NCBI GenBank assembly: GCA_029266425.1
Contig: JAQSWY010000004.1
Coordinates: 1-64,000 of the forward strand
Length of the DNA stretch: 64,000 nucleotides
Direction of reading: 5' to 3'
Source of the DNA: Xanthobacteraceae bacterium
GTDB lineage: Bacteria; Pseudomonadota; Alphaproteobacteria; Rhizobiales; Xanthobacteraceae
A program made the position numbers and the translations under genes. Below the pieces are notes generated by a model that worked only from the letters and a program-made list of their open reading frames with translations, did no database searches and was not told where the DNA came from. How positions within the stretch are numbered: the stretch's first letter is position 1; each line of letters begins with the position of its first letter. This document shows positions 10,133 through 18,881 of the stretch, piece by piece.

Positions 10133-10151
10133 GCTCAAGCATTGCTTGAGC
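10133..10151. terminator. intergenic hairpin between convergent genes
   Basis: GCTCAAGC and GCTTGAGC form an 8-bp perfect stem with a 3-nt loop between the NUDIX gene and the convergent NlpC/P60 gene. There is no T-tract, so a termination role is only suggested by position. Another perfect palindrome, CAATGCCATGGCATTG, lies just upstream at about 10095. Confidence 0.35.
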
Positions 10152-10166
10152 GGAGCTGTGCCCTTG

Positions 10167-11033
10167 CTAAGCAGCAGTCAGCCGCTTCACGGTCCGCACC
10201 GGGGCGGTCGCGGACTCGATGCGCAGCAGGGCGTCGGCGAGCGGCTCGCGGACCACGGCCATGAAGAAGGCAGTGGCGTGCAGCAGTGTCGCCTCGTCCT
10301 CGACGATGCCGACATGGCCGGGCCAGAAGACGAGATCGCCCCGCCTCAAGACGCCGACGTCGCCGCCGAACGGCACGGTCGCACCCAGCGCCGTCTCCTG
10401 CATGTCGCTGTCGCGCGGACAGGCGATGCCGCAGGCATTGAGCGCCATCTGGACCAGGCCCGAGCAATCCATGCCGGCGCCGGAGCGGCCGCCCCAGAGA
10501 TAGGGTAGGCCGAGGAAGCGCGCGGCGATCGCGACGAAATCGCCCTCCGTCGCCTCAAGCGGCGACAGGTGCCCGGCGAAGACGAAGCCGCCATCCGTCA
10601 CCGCAAAGCGCTCGCGGGTGCCGGTGACCATGAGCCGGCTGCCGAACGAGAGCAGCGCGGTCGGCGGCAGCTTGATGCTCGGCCCGGGAAACATCGGGGT
10701 GCTGAGCGCCGTGACCTTGTGGGTCGGCGCATCCCCACACGGTCCCAGTGCCTCGGCGGAGAGCCAGCCAACATAATTGTCGGCATCGAGCTGACCCCAG
10801 GCCCAGCCTTCCTCGGTGATCTCGAACACCGTGACCGTCTCGCCGAACAGGGCCTCCGTCACCAACGGGGCGTCCGGTGAGGGCTGCGCCTTCATCGGCG
10901 CGCTCGGCCGGGCGATGCGGTGCCGCGTGCCCTCGACGAAGCGCGCGGCCTCCACAAGGCCGGCGAGGCCGGCGCTCGCAAGGTCCGGACGGGCAGGTGT
11001 CAGGCGGGGATCGAGGACGTTCATGGCGAGCAT
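10167..11033 (-). CDS. NlpC/P60 family cell-wall peptidase with SH3-like domains
   Basis: The 288-aa protein has an SH3b-like region (about 60-130, GETVTVFEITEEGWAWGQL) and a second one near 150-175, then an NlpC/P60 domain with the catalytic cysteine in GAGMDCSGLVQ and the histidine in GHVGIVED. Family members cleave the D-glutamyl-meso-diaminopimelate bond in peptidoglycan peptides. No classical signal peptide is seen at the N-terminus. A later in-frame ATG at 11024 is an equally possible start. It is transcribed convergently with the NUDIX gene; in related genomes this protein is often next to an M17 aminopeptidase, as here, consistent with murein peptide recycling. Confidence 0.88.
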   Translation of the reverse strand: MLAMNVLDPRLTPARPDLASAGLAGLVEAARFVEGTRHRIARPSAPMKAQPSPDAPLVTEALFGETVTVFEITEEGWAWGQLDADNYVGWLSAEALGPCGDAPTHKVTALSTPMFPGPSIKLPPTALLSFGSRLMVTGTRERFAVTDGGFVFAGHLSPLEATEGDFVAIAARFLGLPYLWGGRSGAGMDCSGLVQMALNACGIACPRDSDMQETALGATVPFGGDVGVLRRGDLVFWPGHVGIVEDEATLLHATAFFMAVVREPLADALLRIESATAPVRTVKRLTAA

Positions 11034-11077
11034 TATCTCACAGATTCATCTCGGAAGCGCCGTCATCGGGAGCGCCA

Positions 11078-11428
11078 TCATCGGGGAAGGGCCTTGGCGA
11101 TGGCGACGACGAGGTCGCCGATCCGCTCCAGATAGAGCGCCCCCTCGACGGTGCGCTGGATCACCACATTGCGCCGGTCGGTCTCGTCGCGGCGGCGGGA
11201 GACGAGCCCCATCTCGCCCATGCTGTCGAGGGCCCGGGTGATGACCGGCTTGGTCACGCCGAGCTTGGCGGCGAGCCCGCGCACGGTGTGCGGCGGGGCC
11301 TCCAGATAGACGGTCAGCAGCACCGCGAGCTGGCGCTGGCTTAGATCCGGCGAGTTGTCGCGCACCTGCGACAGCGCCAGCTCATGCAGCAGGCGAAGCG
11401 CCTGGGACGGGCGCATCTCGACGGCCAT
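11078..11428 (-). CDS. MarR-family transcriptional regulator
   Basis: This small winged-helix protein contains LSQRQLAVLLTVYLEAPPHT, then VRGLAAKLGVTKPVITRALD (recognition helix) and MGLVSRRRDETDRRNVVIQ, the typical MarR wing with its DxRD-like turn. I start it at 11428, where GGAG is six bases upstream; the frame stays open to 11491. Ligand and targets are unknown. It lies between the NlpC/P60 gene and a repeat region, in the same direction as the aminopeptidase. Confidence 0.85.
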   Translation of the reverse strand: MAVEMRPSQALRLLHELALSQVRDNSPDLSQRQLAVLLTVYLEAPPHTVRGLAAKLGVTKPVITRALDSMGEMGLVSRRRDETDRRNVVIQRTVEGALYLERIGDLVVAIAKALPR

Positions 11429-11534
11429 GGTCGCTCCGGCGGCGATCGTTACGGGTGCGTATTGTTTCGCACTATGGCGTCGAGGCGGCAATAAATGTTT
11501 AAGGGCGCTGGGGAAACCGCGTGTTGCGCCGTTT

Positions 11535-11667
11535 CAGCATCCTTCGAGGCCCAGCTACGCTGGGCACCCCGCGGTTGGCCAATGGCCAACCGCTAGGGAT
11601 GAGGTTGCATTTAAAGACGACCTCATCCTGAGGTGCCGGCCACAGGCCGGCCTCGAAGGATGCTGCA
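11535..11667. repeat. dispersed palindromic repeat (family B), long inverted pair
   Basis: GCATCCTTCGAGGC at 11537 and its exact complement GCCTCGAAGGATGC ending near 11664 bracket a 100-bp core that itself contains CCTCATCCTGAGG and GGCCAACCGC/GCGGTTGGCC inverted pieces. Related pieces occur at 16341, 19657 and 19877. Non-coding, between the MarR regulator and the aminopeptidase. Confidence 0.7.
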
Positions 11668-11672
11668 GCCGA

Positions 11673-13067
11673 TCAACCCCTGCCGAACCGCTCCGCCAGA
11701 AGCGCGTCCAGCGCGCGGATGGTCTGCGCCTCGCCGCCTTCGGGCCGGGCCGGGCGGGAGGACGGGTTCCAGGCATAGATGTCGAGATGCAGCCAGGAGG
11801 CGGCGCGCTCGACGAAGCGCTTCAGGAACAGCGCCGCGGTGATGGAGCCGGCAAAGCCCCCGCCGGGGGCGTTGTTGATGTCGGCGATTGGGCTGTCGAG
11901 CATCGACATGTAAGGCTGCCAGAGCGGCAGCCGCCACGACGGGTCGGCCTCCTGCGCGCCATGGCGGGCGAGGTCGGCGGCGAGCGTCTCGTTGTCCGTA
12001 TAGGCGGGCGGCAGCTGCGGGCCGAGCGCGACGCGGGCGGCGCCGGTGAGGGTGGCGAAGTCGATGATCAGCTCGGGAGCTTCCTCGTCCGCGAGCGCCA
12101 GTGCGTCGGCCAGGATCAGCCGGCCCTCGGCGTCGGTGTTGCCGATCTCGACCGAGAGGCCCTTGCGCGAGGCGAGAATATCGCCGGGGCGGAAGGCCGA
12201 ACCGTCGATGGCGTTCTCCACCGAAGGGATGAGCAGCCGCAGCCGCACCTTGAGGTCGCGGGCCATCACCATGAGCGCGAGGCCGAGGGCATTGGCGGCG
12301 CCGCCCATGTCCTTCTTCATCAGCAGCATGCCGCTCGACGGCTTGATGTCGAGACCGCCGGTGTCGAACACCACGCCCTTGCCGACCAGCGTCACCTTGG
12401 GATGCGCCGGGTCGCCCCAGACGAGGTCGATCAGGCGCGGCGCGCGCACACTGGCGCGGCCGACCGCATGGATCATGGGGAAGTTCGCGGCGAGGAGCTC
12501 GTCGCCGGTGGTCACGGTGACGACAGCGCCGAACCGGGCCCCGACCGCGCGCACCTCCGCTTCGATCTCCGCCGGGCCGAGATCATTGGCCGGGGTATTG
12601 ACGAGATCGCGGGTCAGCGTCACCGCCTCGACGGTGCGGCGGATCTCCGCGATGTCGACGCCATCCGGCACCATGAGGCGCGGCTTTGCGCCGTTGCGCG
12701 TGCGGTAGCGCTCGAAGCGATAGCAGGCCAGTGCGAAACCGAGCACCGCGAGGCGCGCATCGGTCGGCGCCCGGGCGATGGCATAGTCGCCATCCGGCAG
12801 CGCGCCGGCCAGCCGGCCGAAGGCGAGCGGGTCGTCGTCCTTCTCGCCATTGTCCTTGCCCTGGCCGAACAGCACGCCGGCGATCCCGCCCTGTTCGTCC
12901 GGCAGCACCAGCACGGCGCCGCGCTCGCCGCGAAAACCGGAGCTTTCGGCAAAGGAGGCGGCGATCCCCGGCAGGCCGGCCAGCGCGTCGCGCCAATCCT
13001 GGGCACCGACCGCAAAGATCGGGCGCGGGTGCTGGGCCTCGCTAGCCGGGATGAGACGTTCGGTCAT
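11673..13067 (-). CDS. M17 leucyl aminopeptidase family protein
   Basis: The M17 signature NTDAEGRLILADAL is present, with the metal-site segments VTLVGKGVVFDTGGLDIKPS and MLLMKKDMGGAA. Length 464 aa suits the shorter alphaproteobacterial branch of this family, near PepB/leucyl aminopeptidase. It releases N-terminal residues from peptides in the cytoplasm using two metal ions. It diverges from the TPR lipoprotein gene at 13260. Only family-level function is claimed. Confidence 0.92.
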   Translation of the reverse strand: MTERLIPASEAQHPRPIFAVGAQDWRDALAGLPGIAASFAESSGFRGERGAVLVLPDEQGGIAGVLFGQGKDNGEKDDDPLAFGRLAGALPDGDYAIARAPTDARLAVLGFALACYRFERYRTRNGAKPRLMVPDGVDIAEIRRTVEAVTLTRDLVNTPANDLGPAEIEAEVRAVGARFGAVVTVTTGDELLAANFPMIHAVGRASVRAPRLIDLVWGDPAHPKVTLVGKGVVFDTGGLDIKPSSGMLLMKKDMGGAANALGLALMVMARDLKVRLRLLIPSVENAIDGSAFRPGDILASRKGLSVEIGNTDAEGRLILADALALADEEAPELIIDFATLTGAARVALGPQLPPAYTDNETLAADLARHGAQEADPSWRLPLWQPYMSMLDSPIADINNAPGGGFAGSITAALFLKRFVERAASWLHLDIYAWNPSSRPARPEGGEAQTIRALDALLAERFGRG

Positions 13068-13259
13068 GGCGGAAGCTCCAGAATAGCACCGGGAAGATCG
13101 CGTCTTCCGGGCCTATCACGCTGCTCGGCGGGGCGGAAGATGGCGGATTTTAACCCGCCATTAGGGTTAATGCTCCATGAAGAATGCAAGGGAGCCTGGC
13201 GCCGCGCTTCGTCCGCAGCCATCAAAGCGGCGAGCGAGCGGCGCCCACCGGAGATCGTC

Positions 13260-14081
13260 ATGCGTTCCATTGCGTCCGGCCGTACGGCCGGGACCGCGCG
13301 TTTTGCTGTCGTCGTATTCGCCTGCGTCGCACTCGGCGCCTGCTCGGCGCAGCGCCCGATCGGCGGCGATGTCACCGGCTCCATCCCGCAAGGCGCGAGC
13401 GCCAGTCGCGCCCGGCTCGCCGATCTGCAGAAGCGCTACGAGCAGAACCCGGGCGACGCCCAGAGCGCGATCGCCTATGGCGCGGCGCTGCGCGCTAGCG
13501 GCCAGCGGGCCCAGAGCGTCGCGGTGCTGCAGCAGGCCGCCATCCGCAACCCGAAGGACACCACCGTGCTCGGCGCCTATGGCCGCGCGCTCGCCGACAC
13601 CGGTCAGCTCCAGCAGGCGCTCGACGTGCTGTCCCGCGCCCACACGCCGGACCGGCCGGACTGGCGCATCCTCAATGTGCAGGGCGCCGTGCTCGACCAG
13701 ATGGGCCGCAACGCCGAGGCGCAGGGCTATTACCAGACCGCGTTGCGGATCGCTCCGGGCGAGCCCTCGGCGCTGTCCAATCTCGGCCTGTCCTACGCCC
13801 TCGCCAAGGACCTGCCGCGGGCCGAGGCGACACTGCGCCAGGCCGCCGCCAGCCCGAAGGCGGACGCGCGGGTGCGGCAGAACCTTGCTCTCGTGCTGAG
13901 CCTTCAGGGCCGCATCGGCGAGGCCGAGACCCTCGCCCGCGCCGACCTGCCGCCGGGCGAGGCACAGGCCAGCATCGAGGATCTGCGCCGGCTGGCATCG
14001 AGCGCGAAGACGGCCCCGCCGTCGGCGGCCGCGCTAGCCCCGGCGCCCGGTGCCAAGGTCGCGGCGCTGCCGGCGGAGTGA
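13260..14081 (+). CDS. tetratricopeptide-repeat lipoprotein (TadD-like)
   Basis: The translation starts MRSIASGRTAGTARFAVVVF, has a lipobox LGAC at about residue 27, and then TPR helices (YGAALRASGQRAQSVAVLQQ, YGRALADTGQLQQALDVLSR, YYQTALRIAPGEPSALSNLG). This is the architecture of TadD, the outer-membrane pilotin-like protein of tight-adherence pili, but no other tad gene is nearby. The reading frame is open far upstream, but that part is antisense to the aminopeptidase and is not coding. The last ~35 residues are Ala/Pro-rich. Confidence 0.85.
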   Translation: MRSIASGRTAGTARFAVVVFACVALGACSAQRPIGGDVTGSIPQGASASRARLADLQKRYEQNPGDAQSAIAYGAALRASGQRAQSVAVLQQAAIRNPKDTTVLGAYGRALADTGQLQQALDVLSRAHTPDRPDWRILNVQGAVLDQMGRNAEAQGYYQTALRIAPGEPSALSNLGLSYALAKDLPRAEATLRQAAASPKADARVRQNLALVLSLQGRIGEAETLARADLPPGEAQASIEDLRRLASSAKTAPPSAAALAPAPGAKVAALPAE

Positions 14082-14103
14082 GGGATAGACGACCCCCCAT
14101 GAA

Positions 14104-14189
14104 CGTCATGGCCGGCCTTGTGCCGGCCATCTCGATTCCGGACCGTGCGCCCTGAATCGAGATCCCCGGCACGAGGCCGGGGATGACGT
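14104..14189. repeat. dispersed palindromic repeat (family A), copy 1
   Basis: Two hairpin arms (CGTCATGGCCGGCC..GGCCGGCCAT-type and CCCCGGC..GCCGGGGATGACG) joined by a TCTCGATTC/GAATCGAGA inverted core. Very similar units occur at 16407, 19753 and, more diverged, 28684 and 60598. It separates convergent genes here and could act as a transcription barrier. Confidence 0.75.
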
Positions 14190-14203
14190 CGCTCGCCGAA
14201 CCG

Positions 14204-14797
14204 CTACACCAGCGCCATTTCGAAGGCGCCGTCCTCGACCAGATAGACCGCGCCCTGACGGACGGGCAGCTCGGTGGCCTGGGTCTCGGGCATGCCGGCC
14301 AGTGCGTGCAGCAGCACCCGCACCACCCCGCCATGGGTGACGACGACGCTGTCCTGCGCGATGTCGGCGATCGCCGAGAGCACCCGCGCCGTCAGCATGG
14401 CGTAGCTCTCGCCGCCCGGCGGCACATAATTCCAGGGATCGGCGTTGCGGGCAGCGACACTCACCGGATCGCGCCGGCGCAGCTCGGTCCAGGTGGAGCC
14501 TTCCCAGCGGCCGAACGAGACCTCCTTCAGCCGGTCGTCGCGGCGGAAGTCGTCCGGTGGCAGGCCTAGACCGGCGCGCAGGATCGCCATGGTCTGGGAA
14601 GCGCGACCGAGCGGGCTCGCCACATAGCCGAGCGGATGCGGATCGCCGCTGAGCCGCTCGATCACGCGCGCGGTCTGCGCCGCCTGTTCGCGGCCGAGGT
14701 CGTTCAGCGGAATGTCATGGCCGCCGCCCTGCAGGCGGCCGGCGAGGTTCCAGTCGGTCTCGCCGTGCCGGACCAGGAAGATGCGGCGCTTGCTCAT
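14204..14797 (-). CDS. histidine phosphatase family protein (phosphoglycerate mutase-like)
   Basis: The catalytic motif LVRHGETDWN is at the N-terminus, with GRLQGGGHDIPLNDLGREQA and a later VTHGGVVRVLLHAL supplying the second histidine. Members remove or transfer phosphate via a phosphohistidine; the substrate here cannot be told from sequence. ATG at 14797 overlaps the stop of the upstream exported protein by four bases, so the genes are cotranscribed in the order fabI, exported protein, phosphatase. Confidence 0.9.
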   Translation of the reverse strand: MSKRRIFLVRHGETDWNLAGRLQGGGHDIPLNDLGREQAAQTARVIERLSGDPHPLGYVASPLGRASQTMAILRAGLGLPPDDFRRDDRLKEVSFGRWEGSTWTELRRRDPVSVAARNADPWNYVPPGGESYAMLTARVLSAIADIAQDSVVVTHGGVVRVLLHALAGMPETQATELPVRQGAVYLVEDGAFEMALV

Positions 14798-15372
14798 CGG
14801 GCGGGGATGGACACCACATGGGTGTAGCTGCGCCCCTGGTGGGGATAGGCGACCCGCAGCGTCGCGGTGGTGCCGCCGCGCGGAGGCCGTCCCCGATAGG
14901 TCACGCGCCAGCCTTCGACCTGACGGCCGAGGCAATAATGCGAGCCGCCATCCGGCCGCCTCGCGGTGAAGGTGCCGAGCTCGAAGTTCAGCCTTCCTCC
15001 CGCGGGGGGATCGAGCACGGTGATCTCGGGCGCCTGCTCCATCTGGCACAGGCGGTCGACGGTGGCGGCTGCGAACACCAGCCGCCCCTCTCCGCCACCG
15101 GTGAGGTAGGCGAGCCGCGGAGCATGCTTGGTGCCGTTGTCGGGGCTGACATAGTCCGGATAGATGGCGCCGCCGAAGCCGAAGATGCGCTCCCACAGCG
15201 GATAGGTCTGGAAGTCCGGCGGCGGACCGCGGTCGATCTTCGGCCTCGGATAGACCGTCACCGAGGACTGGGCGAGGGCGAGATCGACCGACACCGCCAG
15301 CATGGCAAGCGCCGCACCGGCGATTGCGAGACGGGAGGCTAGGGAAACCGGGGCCGACGACATCCGTGTCAC
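14794..15372 (-). CDS. exported protein of unknown function
   Basis: The 192-aa product has an N-terminal signal peptide (SRLAIAGAALAMLAVSVDLA, cleavage near ALAQ), then a mature part with two cysteines (DRLCQMEQ and SHYCLGRQ) that could form a disulfide, and the segment YPDYVSPDNGTKHAPRLAYL. I do not recognise a domain. A later ATG at 15363 is an alternative start. It sits 19 bp after fabI and overlaps the phosphatase gene, an arrangement I recall from other rhizobia, which suggests a periplasmic role linked to envelope growth, but this is inference. Confidence 0.8.
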   Translation of the reverse strand: MTRMSSAPVSLASRLAIAGAALAMLAVSVDLALAQSSVTVYPRPKIDRGPPPDFQTYPLWERIFGFGGAIYPDYVSPDNGTKHAPRLAYLTGGGEGRLVFAAATVDRLCQMEQAPEITVLDPPAGGRLNFELGTFTARRPDGGSHYCLGRQVEGWRVTYRGRPPRGGTTATLRVAYPHQGRSYTHVVSIPAR

Positions 15373-15391
15373 TCCAGTTTGGATGGAAAGC

Positions 15392-16207
15392 TCAGTCGCG
15401 CTCGAGCGTGAGGTCAGGCGCCTCGGGATTCTTCATGCCAACAATATGATACCCGGCATCGACATGATGTACCTCGCCGGTCACAGCGCGGCCGAGATCG
15501 GACAAGAGGTACATGCCGGCATCGCCCACCTCGTCCACCGTGACGGTGCGGCGCAGCGGGGCGTTCAGCTCGTTCCACTTCAGAATATAGCGGAAATCGC
15601 CGATGCCCGAGGCCGCGAGCGTCTTGATCGGACCGGCGGAAATAGCATTGACCCGGATGTTCTTCGGGCCGAGGTCGGCGGCGAGATAGCGCACGCTGGC
15701 CTCAAGCGCGGCCTTGGCGACGCCCATGACATTGTAATGCGGCATCCATTTCTCGGCGCCGTAATAGGTCAGGGTCAGCATCGAGCCGCCATTCGTCATC
15801 AGCTTCTCGGCGCGCTGGGCGACCGCGGTGAAGCTGTAGCAGGAGATCAGCATGGTGCGGCTGAAATTCTCCGCCGAGGTGTCGATGTAGCGCCCATCCA
15901 GCTCGTTCTTGTCGGAGAAGGCGATGGCGTGGACCAGGAAGTCCAGCCCACCGAGCGCGCGCTCGGTCTCGTTGAACACCGCGTCGATGGTCGAAGGGTC
16001 GGTGACGTCGCAATGGCCGACCACCGTGGCGTCGAGTTCGCCCGCCAGCGGCTCGACCCGCTTGCGCAAGGGCTCGCCCTGATAGGTGAAGGCGAGCCTG
16101 GCGCCTTGCGCGTGCGCCGCCTTGGCGATGCCCCAGGCTATGGAACGGTTGTTGGCGACACCCATCACCAGGCCGCGCTTGCCGCTCATGATGCCGCCCG
16201 ATGCCAT
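15392..16207 (-). CDS. fabI: enoyl-[acyl-carrier-protein] reductase (NADH)
   Basis: FabI reduces trans-2-enoyl-ACP in fatty acid elongation. The glycine-rich NADH site is GKRGLVMGVANNRSIAWGIA, and the catalytic Tyr/Lys signature is YYGAEKWMPHYNVMGVAKAA. From ATG 16207 (MASGGIMSGKRG) the product is 271 aa, the usual FabI size; ATG 16189 is also possible. The open frame to 16294 has no support. It heads a three-gene minus-strand unit. Confidence 0.93.
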   Translation of the reverse strand: MASGGIMSGKRGLVMGVANNRSIAWGIAKAAHAQGARLAFTYQGEPLRKRVEPLAGELDATVVGHCDVTDPSTIDAVFNETERALGGLDFLVHAIAFSDKNELDGRYIDTSAENFSRTMLISCYSFTAVAQRAEKLMTNGGSMLTLTYYGAEKWMPHYNVMGVAKAALEASVRYLAADLGPKNIRVNAISAGPIKTLAASGIGDFRYILKWNELNAPLRRTVTVDEVGDAGMYLLSDLGRAVTGEVHHVDAGYHIVGMKNPEAPDLTLERD

Positions 16208-16340
16208 GCCCTGAGTCACGCGCTGCCGCTCCGTCCGAACTTCACTACCCACATGTAGGAAAGTTCCTATCGCACAGCGGCAAGGTGCGCTCAAGCGAGG
16301 CGAAGGGTGGGACGGACCAGGTCCGGAGCCTCGTCAGACT

Positions 16341-16492
16341 TCGGTATCCTTCGAGGCTCGCTTGCGTGAACGCCTCGGGGACCCGACCGAAAACTCCAAG
16401 AACGACCGTCATCCCCGGCCTTGTGCCGGGGATCTCGATTCCCGACAGCGCGTCAGAGGCGAGATGGCCGGGACAAGCCCGGCCATGACGGT
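16341..16492. repeat. dispersed palindromic repeats (family B piece plus family A copy 2)
   Basis: ATCCTTCGAGGC at about 16345 is a family B arm. From 16407, CGTCATCCCCGGCCTTGTGC starts a family A unit that ends at GGCCATGACGG near 16490. The block lies in the ~360-bp gap between fabI and the DnaJ-like gene, upstream of fabI; the rest of the gap holds no gene. Confidence 0.75.
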
Positions 16493-16566
16493 GGAAATGG
16501 AGTACTTTTCCTACCACTACGGCATTTGAGTCGGCTCTCAGTATGACGTGGCTTTACTCCGAAATT

Positions 16567-17574
16567 TTAATCCACGTCGCGGCGGCGGCGCATCAGGGCT
16601 TCGAGCTCGGGATCCGGCGTCTCCGGCAGTGCGACGCGCACGGTGACGAGCAGGTCGCCATTCTCCTCGCTCGCCTCCTTCGGCAGGCCCTTGCCGCGCA
16701 GCCGGAAGGTGCGGCCCGAATTGGTCCAGGCCGGGATCGACAATTCGACCGTGCCAGCCAGCGTCGGCACCCGCATTTTGGCGCCGAGCACGGCGTCGGC
16801 CAGCGGCACCGGCAGATCGGTGCGCAGGTCCGTGCCTTCCACCCGGAACTGGCGATGCGGGGCATAGGCGACGACGACATAGGCGTCGCCGGGCGCGCCG
16901 CCGAATGGGCTCGGCTCGCCCTGCCCCTTCAGGCGCAGGCGATAGCCCTCGGAGACGCGGGCCGGCACCTTCACCTCGACGGCACGACCGTTCGGCAGAT
17001 GCACCTTGACCGGGCCGCCCTCGACCACCCGCTCCAGCGGCACCGGCACGCTGATCTCGATATCGCCGCCGCGCGTGGCGTGAGCGTCGCCGCCCGCATG
17101 GCCGCTGCCCTGGGCTCGGCCGCGGCCGAAGCCGCCGAGGATCTCGGAGATGACGTCGTCGAAGCCGCCGCCGCCACCACCGCCCTGCGCCCCGCCACGG
17201 CGCACGCCCTCGGGGCCGAAGGAGAAGCTCTCGAAGATCGTCTCGCCCTGCGGACCCTGGCGGAAGCCGCCGCCGGCCCGGCCGCCACCCTGGCCACGGC
17301 GGAAGCCGCCAAAGCCACCTGGACCGTCAGCGCCGAAGCCCTCGAAGCCGCGCGGCTTGCCATCACCGTCGATCTCGCCGCGGTCATACTGCCCGCGCTT
17401 GTCCGGCTCGCCCAATATCTCATAGGCGGTGTTCAGCTCGGCGAACTTCTCCTGCGCCTTCGGGTCCGGATTCGAATCCGGGTGCAGCTTCTTCGCCAGC
17501 TTGCGAAAAGCACGCTTGATCTCGTTCTGGTCGGCGCTCTTGGCGACGCCGAGCACGTCATAAGGGTTGCGCAT
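16567..17574 (-). CDS. DnaJ-type co-chaperone with J domain and DnaJ C-terminal domains
   Basis: The J domain spans residues ~3-68 (NPYDVLGVAKSADQNEIKRA) with the HPD tripeptide in KKLHPDSNPD that stimulates DnaK ATPase. A Gly/Phe/Arg-rich linker (~80-165) follows, then two beta-rich C-terminal domains (ISVPVPLERVVEGG, RLKGQGEPSPFGGAPGDAYV). There are no CxxCxGxG zinc repeats, so it is CbpA-like (type II) rather than DnaJ. It is in the same direction as the surface-antigen-like gene upstream (72 bp). Confidence 0.9.
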   Translation of the reverse strand: MRNPYDVLGVAKSADQNEIKRAFRKLAKKLHPDSNPDPKAQEKFAELNTAYEILGEPDKRGQYDRGEIDGDGKPRGFEGFGADGPGGFGGFRRGQGGGRAGGGFRQGPQGETIFESFSFGPEGVRRGGAQGGGGGGGFDDVISEILGGFGRGRAQGSGHAGGDAHATRGGDIEISVPVPLERVVEGGPVKVHLPNGRAVEVKVPARVSEGYRLRLKGQGEPSPFGGAPGDAYVVVAYAPHRQFRVEGTDLRTDLPVPLADAVLGAKMRVPTLAGTVELSIPAWTNSGRTFRLRGKGLPKEASEENGDLLVTVRVALPETPDPELEALMRRRRDVD

Positions 17575-17646
17575 GGATGTCCGTCTCGGCCGGCGGTTCC
17601 GGTCTGTCGTCGCTCATGTAGGCATGGTGTTGCAGCGGCGCAACGG

Positions 17647-18135
17647 TCAGGTCCGCTGAAGCAGCCGCGCCTGATCGACCTTCCAGGCGCCGCTGCGCCC
17701 CCTGCGGCAGGCTTCACCCTGCAGCCAGTTCTCCGCGCTGTCACGCACGAAGCTGATGAGAAATTCCTGACAGCTGGCGCCTTCACGTTCGGTCACCTCG
17801 CCGATCGGCGTCACGGTGCCGCGGGTGGCGCTCGCGAAATTCTCCCACGGCACGCTCGGCGTGTCGGTCCTGGCGCCGAGGGCCTCGCCCAAGGCAAGGC
17901 GGGCAATGGCCCAATCGCCGGGGGCAACCCCCTGCGGCACCGGCTCGCTCTGAAGGGAGGCGGGCTTTGCCGTCACCGAACCGGTGACGATGTCGTCGGG
18001 GACCGCCCCGAACCCGGCGCAGCCCGCGACCAGCGCACCGACGATCGCGACGAGGGCGAGGTTCGGGACTGGGCGGACAAGCCGCAGATATTTATATGGG
18101 GTGCGATGATTGCGTCGCGCCCGAGACTTGGTCAC
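17647..18135 (-). CDS. RT0821/Lpp0805-like outer-membrane lipoprotein
   Basis: The mature part contains GDWAIARLALGEAL, PSVPWENFASATRGTVTPIG and CQEFLISF...W..GEACR, which I associate with the RT0821/Lpp0805 family of surface proteins. A hydrophobic stretch ending VGALVAGCAG is a lipoprotein signal with the lipid cysteine in AGC. I use GTG 18135 (VTKSRARR) as the start; an ATG at 18219 overlapping the pdxH start is the alternative. The function is not established. It is divergent from pdxH. Confidence 0.72.
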   Translation of the reverse strand: MTKSRARRNHRTPYKYLRLVRPVPNLALVAIVGALVAGCAGFGAVPDDIVTGSVTAKPASLQSEPVPQGVAPGDWAIARLALGEALGARTDTPSVPWENFASATRGTVTPIGEVTEREGASCQEFLISFVRDSAENWLQGEACRRGRSGAWKVDQARLLQRT

Positions 18136-18217
18136 TGCTGTCTTCGCCGTCACCGCCACCGTTCGCCGCCCGCAAACCGGCGCCGGGATATGACCCGGCG
18201 CGCAACCAATCGACGCC

Positions 18218-18844
18218 ATGATGGAAACCCGAGAAGAGTTAATTTCCGGTGATTTCACCGGCGCTACGGAACCGTTTCTGTTGTTCGAGGAATGGTTTGC
18301 GGAAGCGAAGGGGACGGAGCCGAACGATCCCAACGCCATGGCGCTGGCGACCGTCGATGCCGACGGGCTGCCGGATGTGCGCATGGTGCTCCTGAACGCG
18401 CGCGACGAACGCGGCTTCGTGTTCTTCACCAATTCGGAGAGCGCCAAGGGCGTGGAGCTCGGCGGCCAGCCCAAGGCGGCGGTGGTGTTCCACTGGAAAT
18501 CGCTGCGCCGGCAAGTCCGGGTGCGCGGGCCGGTGGAGCAGGTGAGCGCGGAGGAGGCCGACGCCTATTTCGTTACGCGTCCCCGCCTGTCGCAGATCGG
18601 CTCCTGGGCCAGCCAGCAGTCGCGCCCGCTGGAGGGACGCTTCGCGCTGGAGACGGCGGTGGCGAAGGTGACGGCGCAGTATGCGCTCGGGAGCGTGCCG
18701 CGCCCGCCGCACTGGAACGGCTACCGCATCCGTCCCATCCAGATGGAGTTCTGGGCCGACCGGCCGTTCCGCCTGCATGATCGCGTCGTGTTCCGCCGCG
18801 ACAGTGCGGACGGAGCGTGGAGCAAGACACGGCTCTATCCTTGA
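18218..18844 (+). CDS. pdxH: pyridoxamine 5'-phosphate oxidase
   Basis: This FMN enzyme makes pyridoxal 5'-phosphate, the last step of the PLP pathway and of salvage. Diagnostic segments are [51 protein letters not shown] and [11 protein letters not shown] followed by EFW. Length 208 aa is normal. A second Met follows the first immediately. It is 37 bp before an SDR gene in the same direction, probably one transcript. Confidence 0.94.
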   Translation: MMETREELISGDFTGATEPFLLFEEWFAEAKGTEPNDPNAMALATVDADGLPDVRMVLLNARDERGFVFFTNSESAKGVELGGQPKAAVVFHWKSLRRQVRVRGPVEQVSAEEADAYFVTRPRLSQIGSWASQQSRPLEGRFALETAVAKVTAQYALGSVPRPPHWNGYRIRPIQMEFWADRPFRLHDRVVFRRDSADGAWSKTRLYP

Positions 18845-18881
18845 GATAGATGAGACAGACAGGCCTCGAGGACAGAGACCG

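Noticed and set aside
11355..13259. Upstream extension of the TPR lipoprotein frame
   Set aside because: It is antisense to the M17 aminopeptidase and has no domain; the lipoprotein signal begins at 13260.
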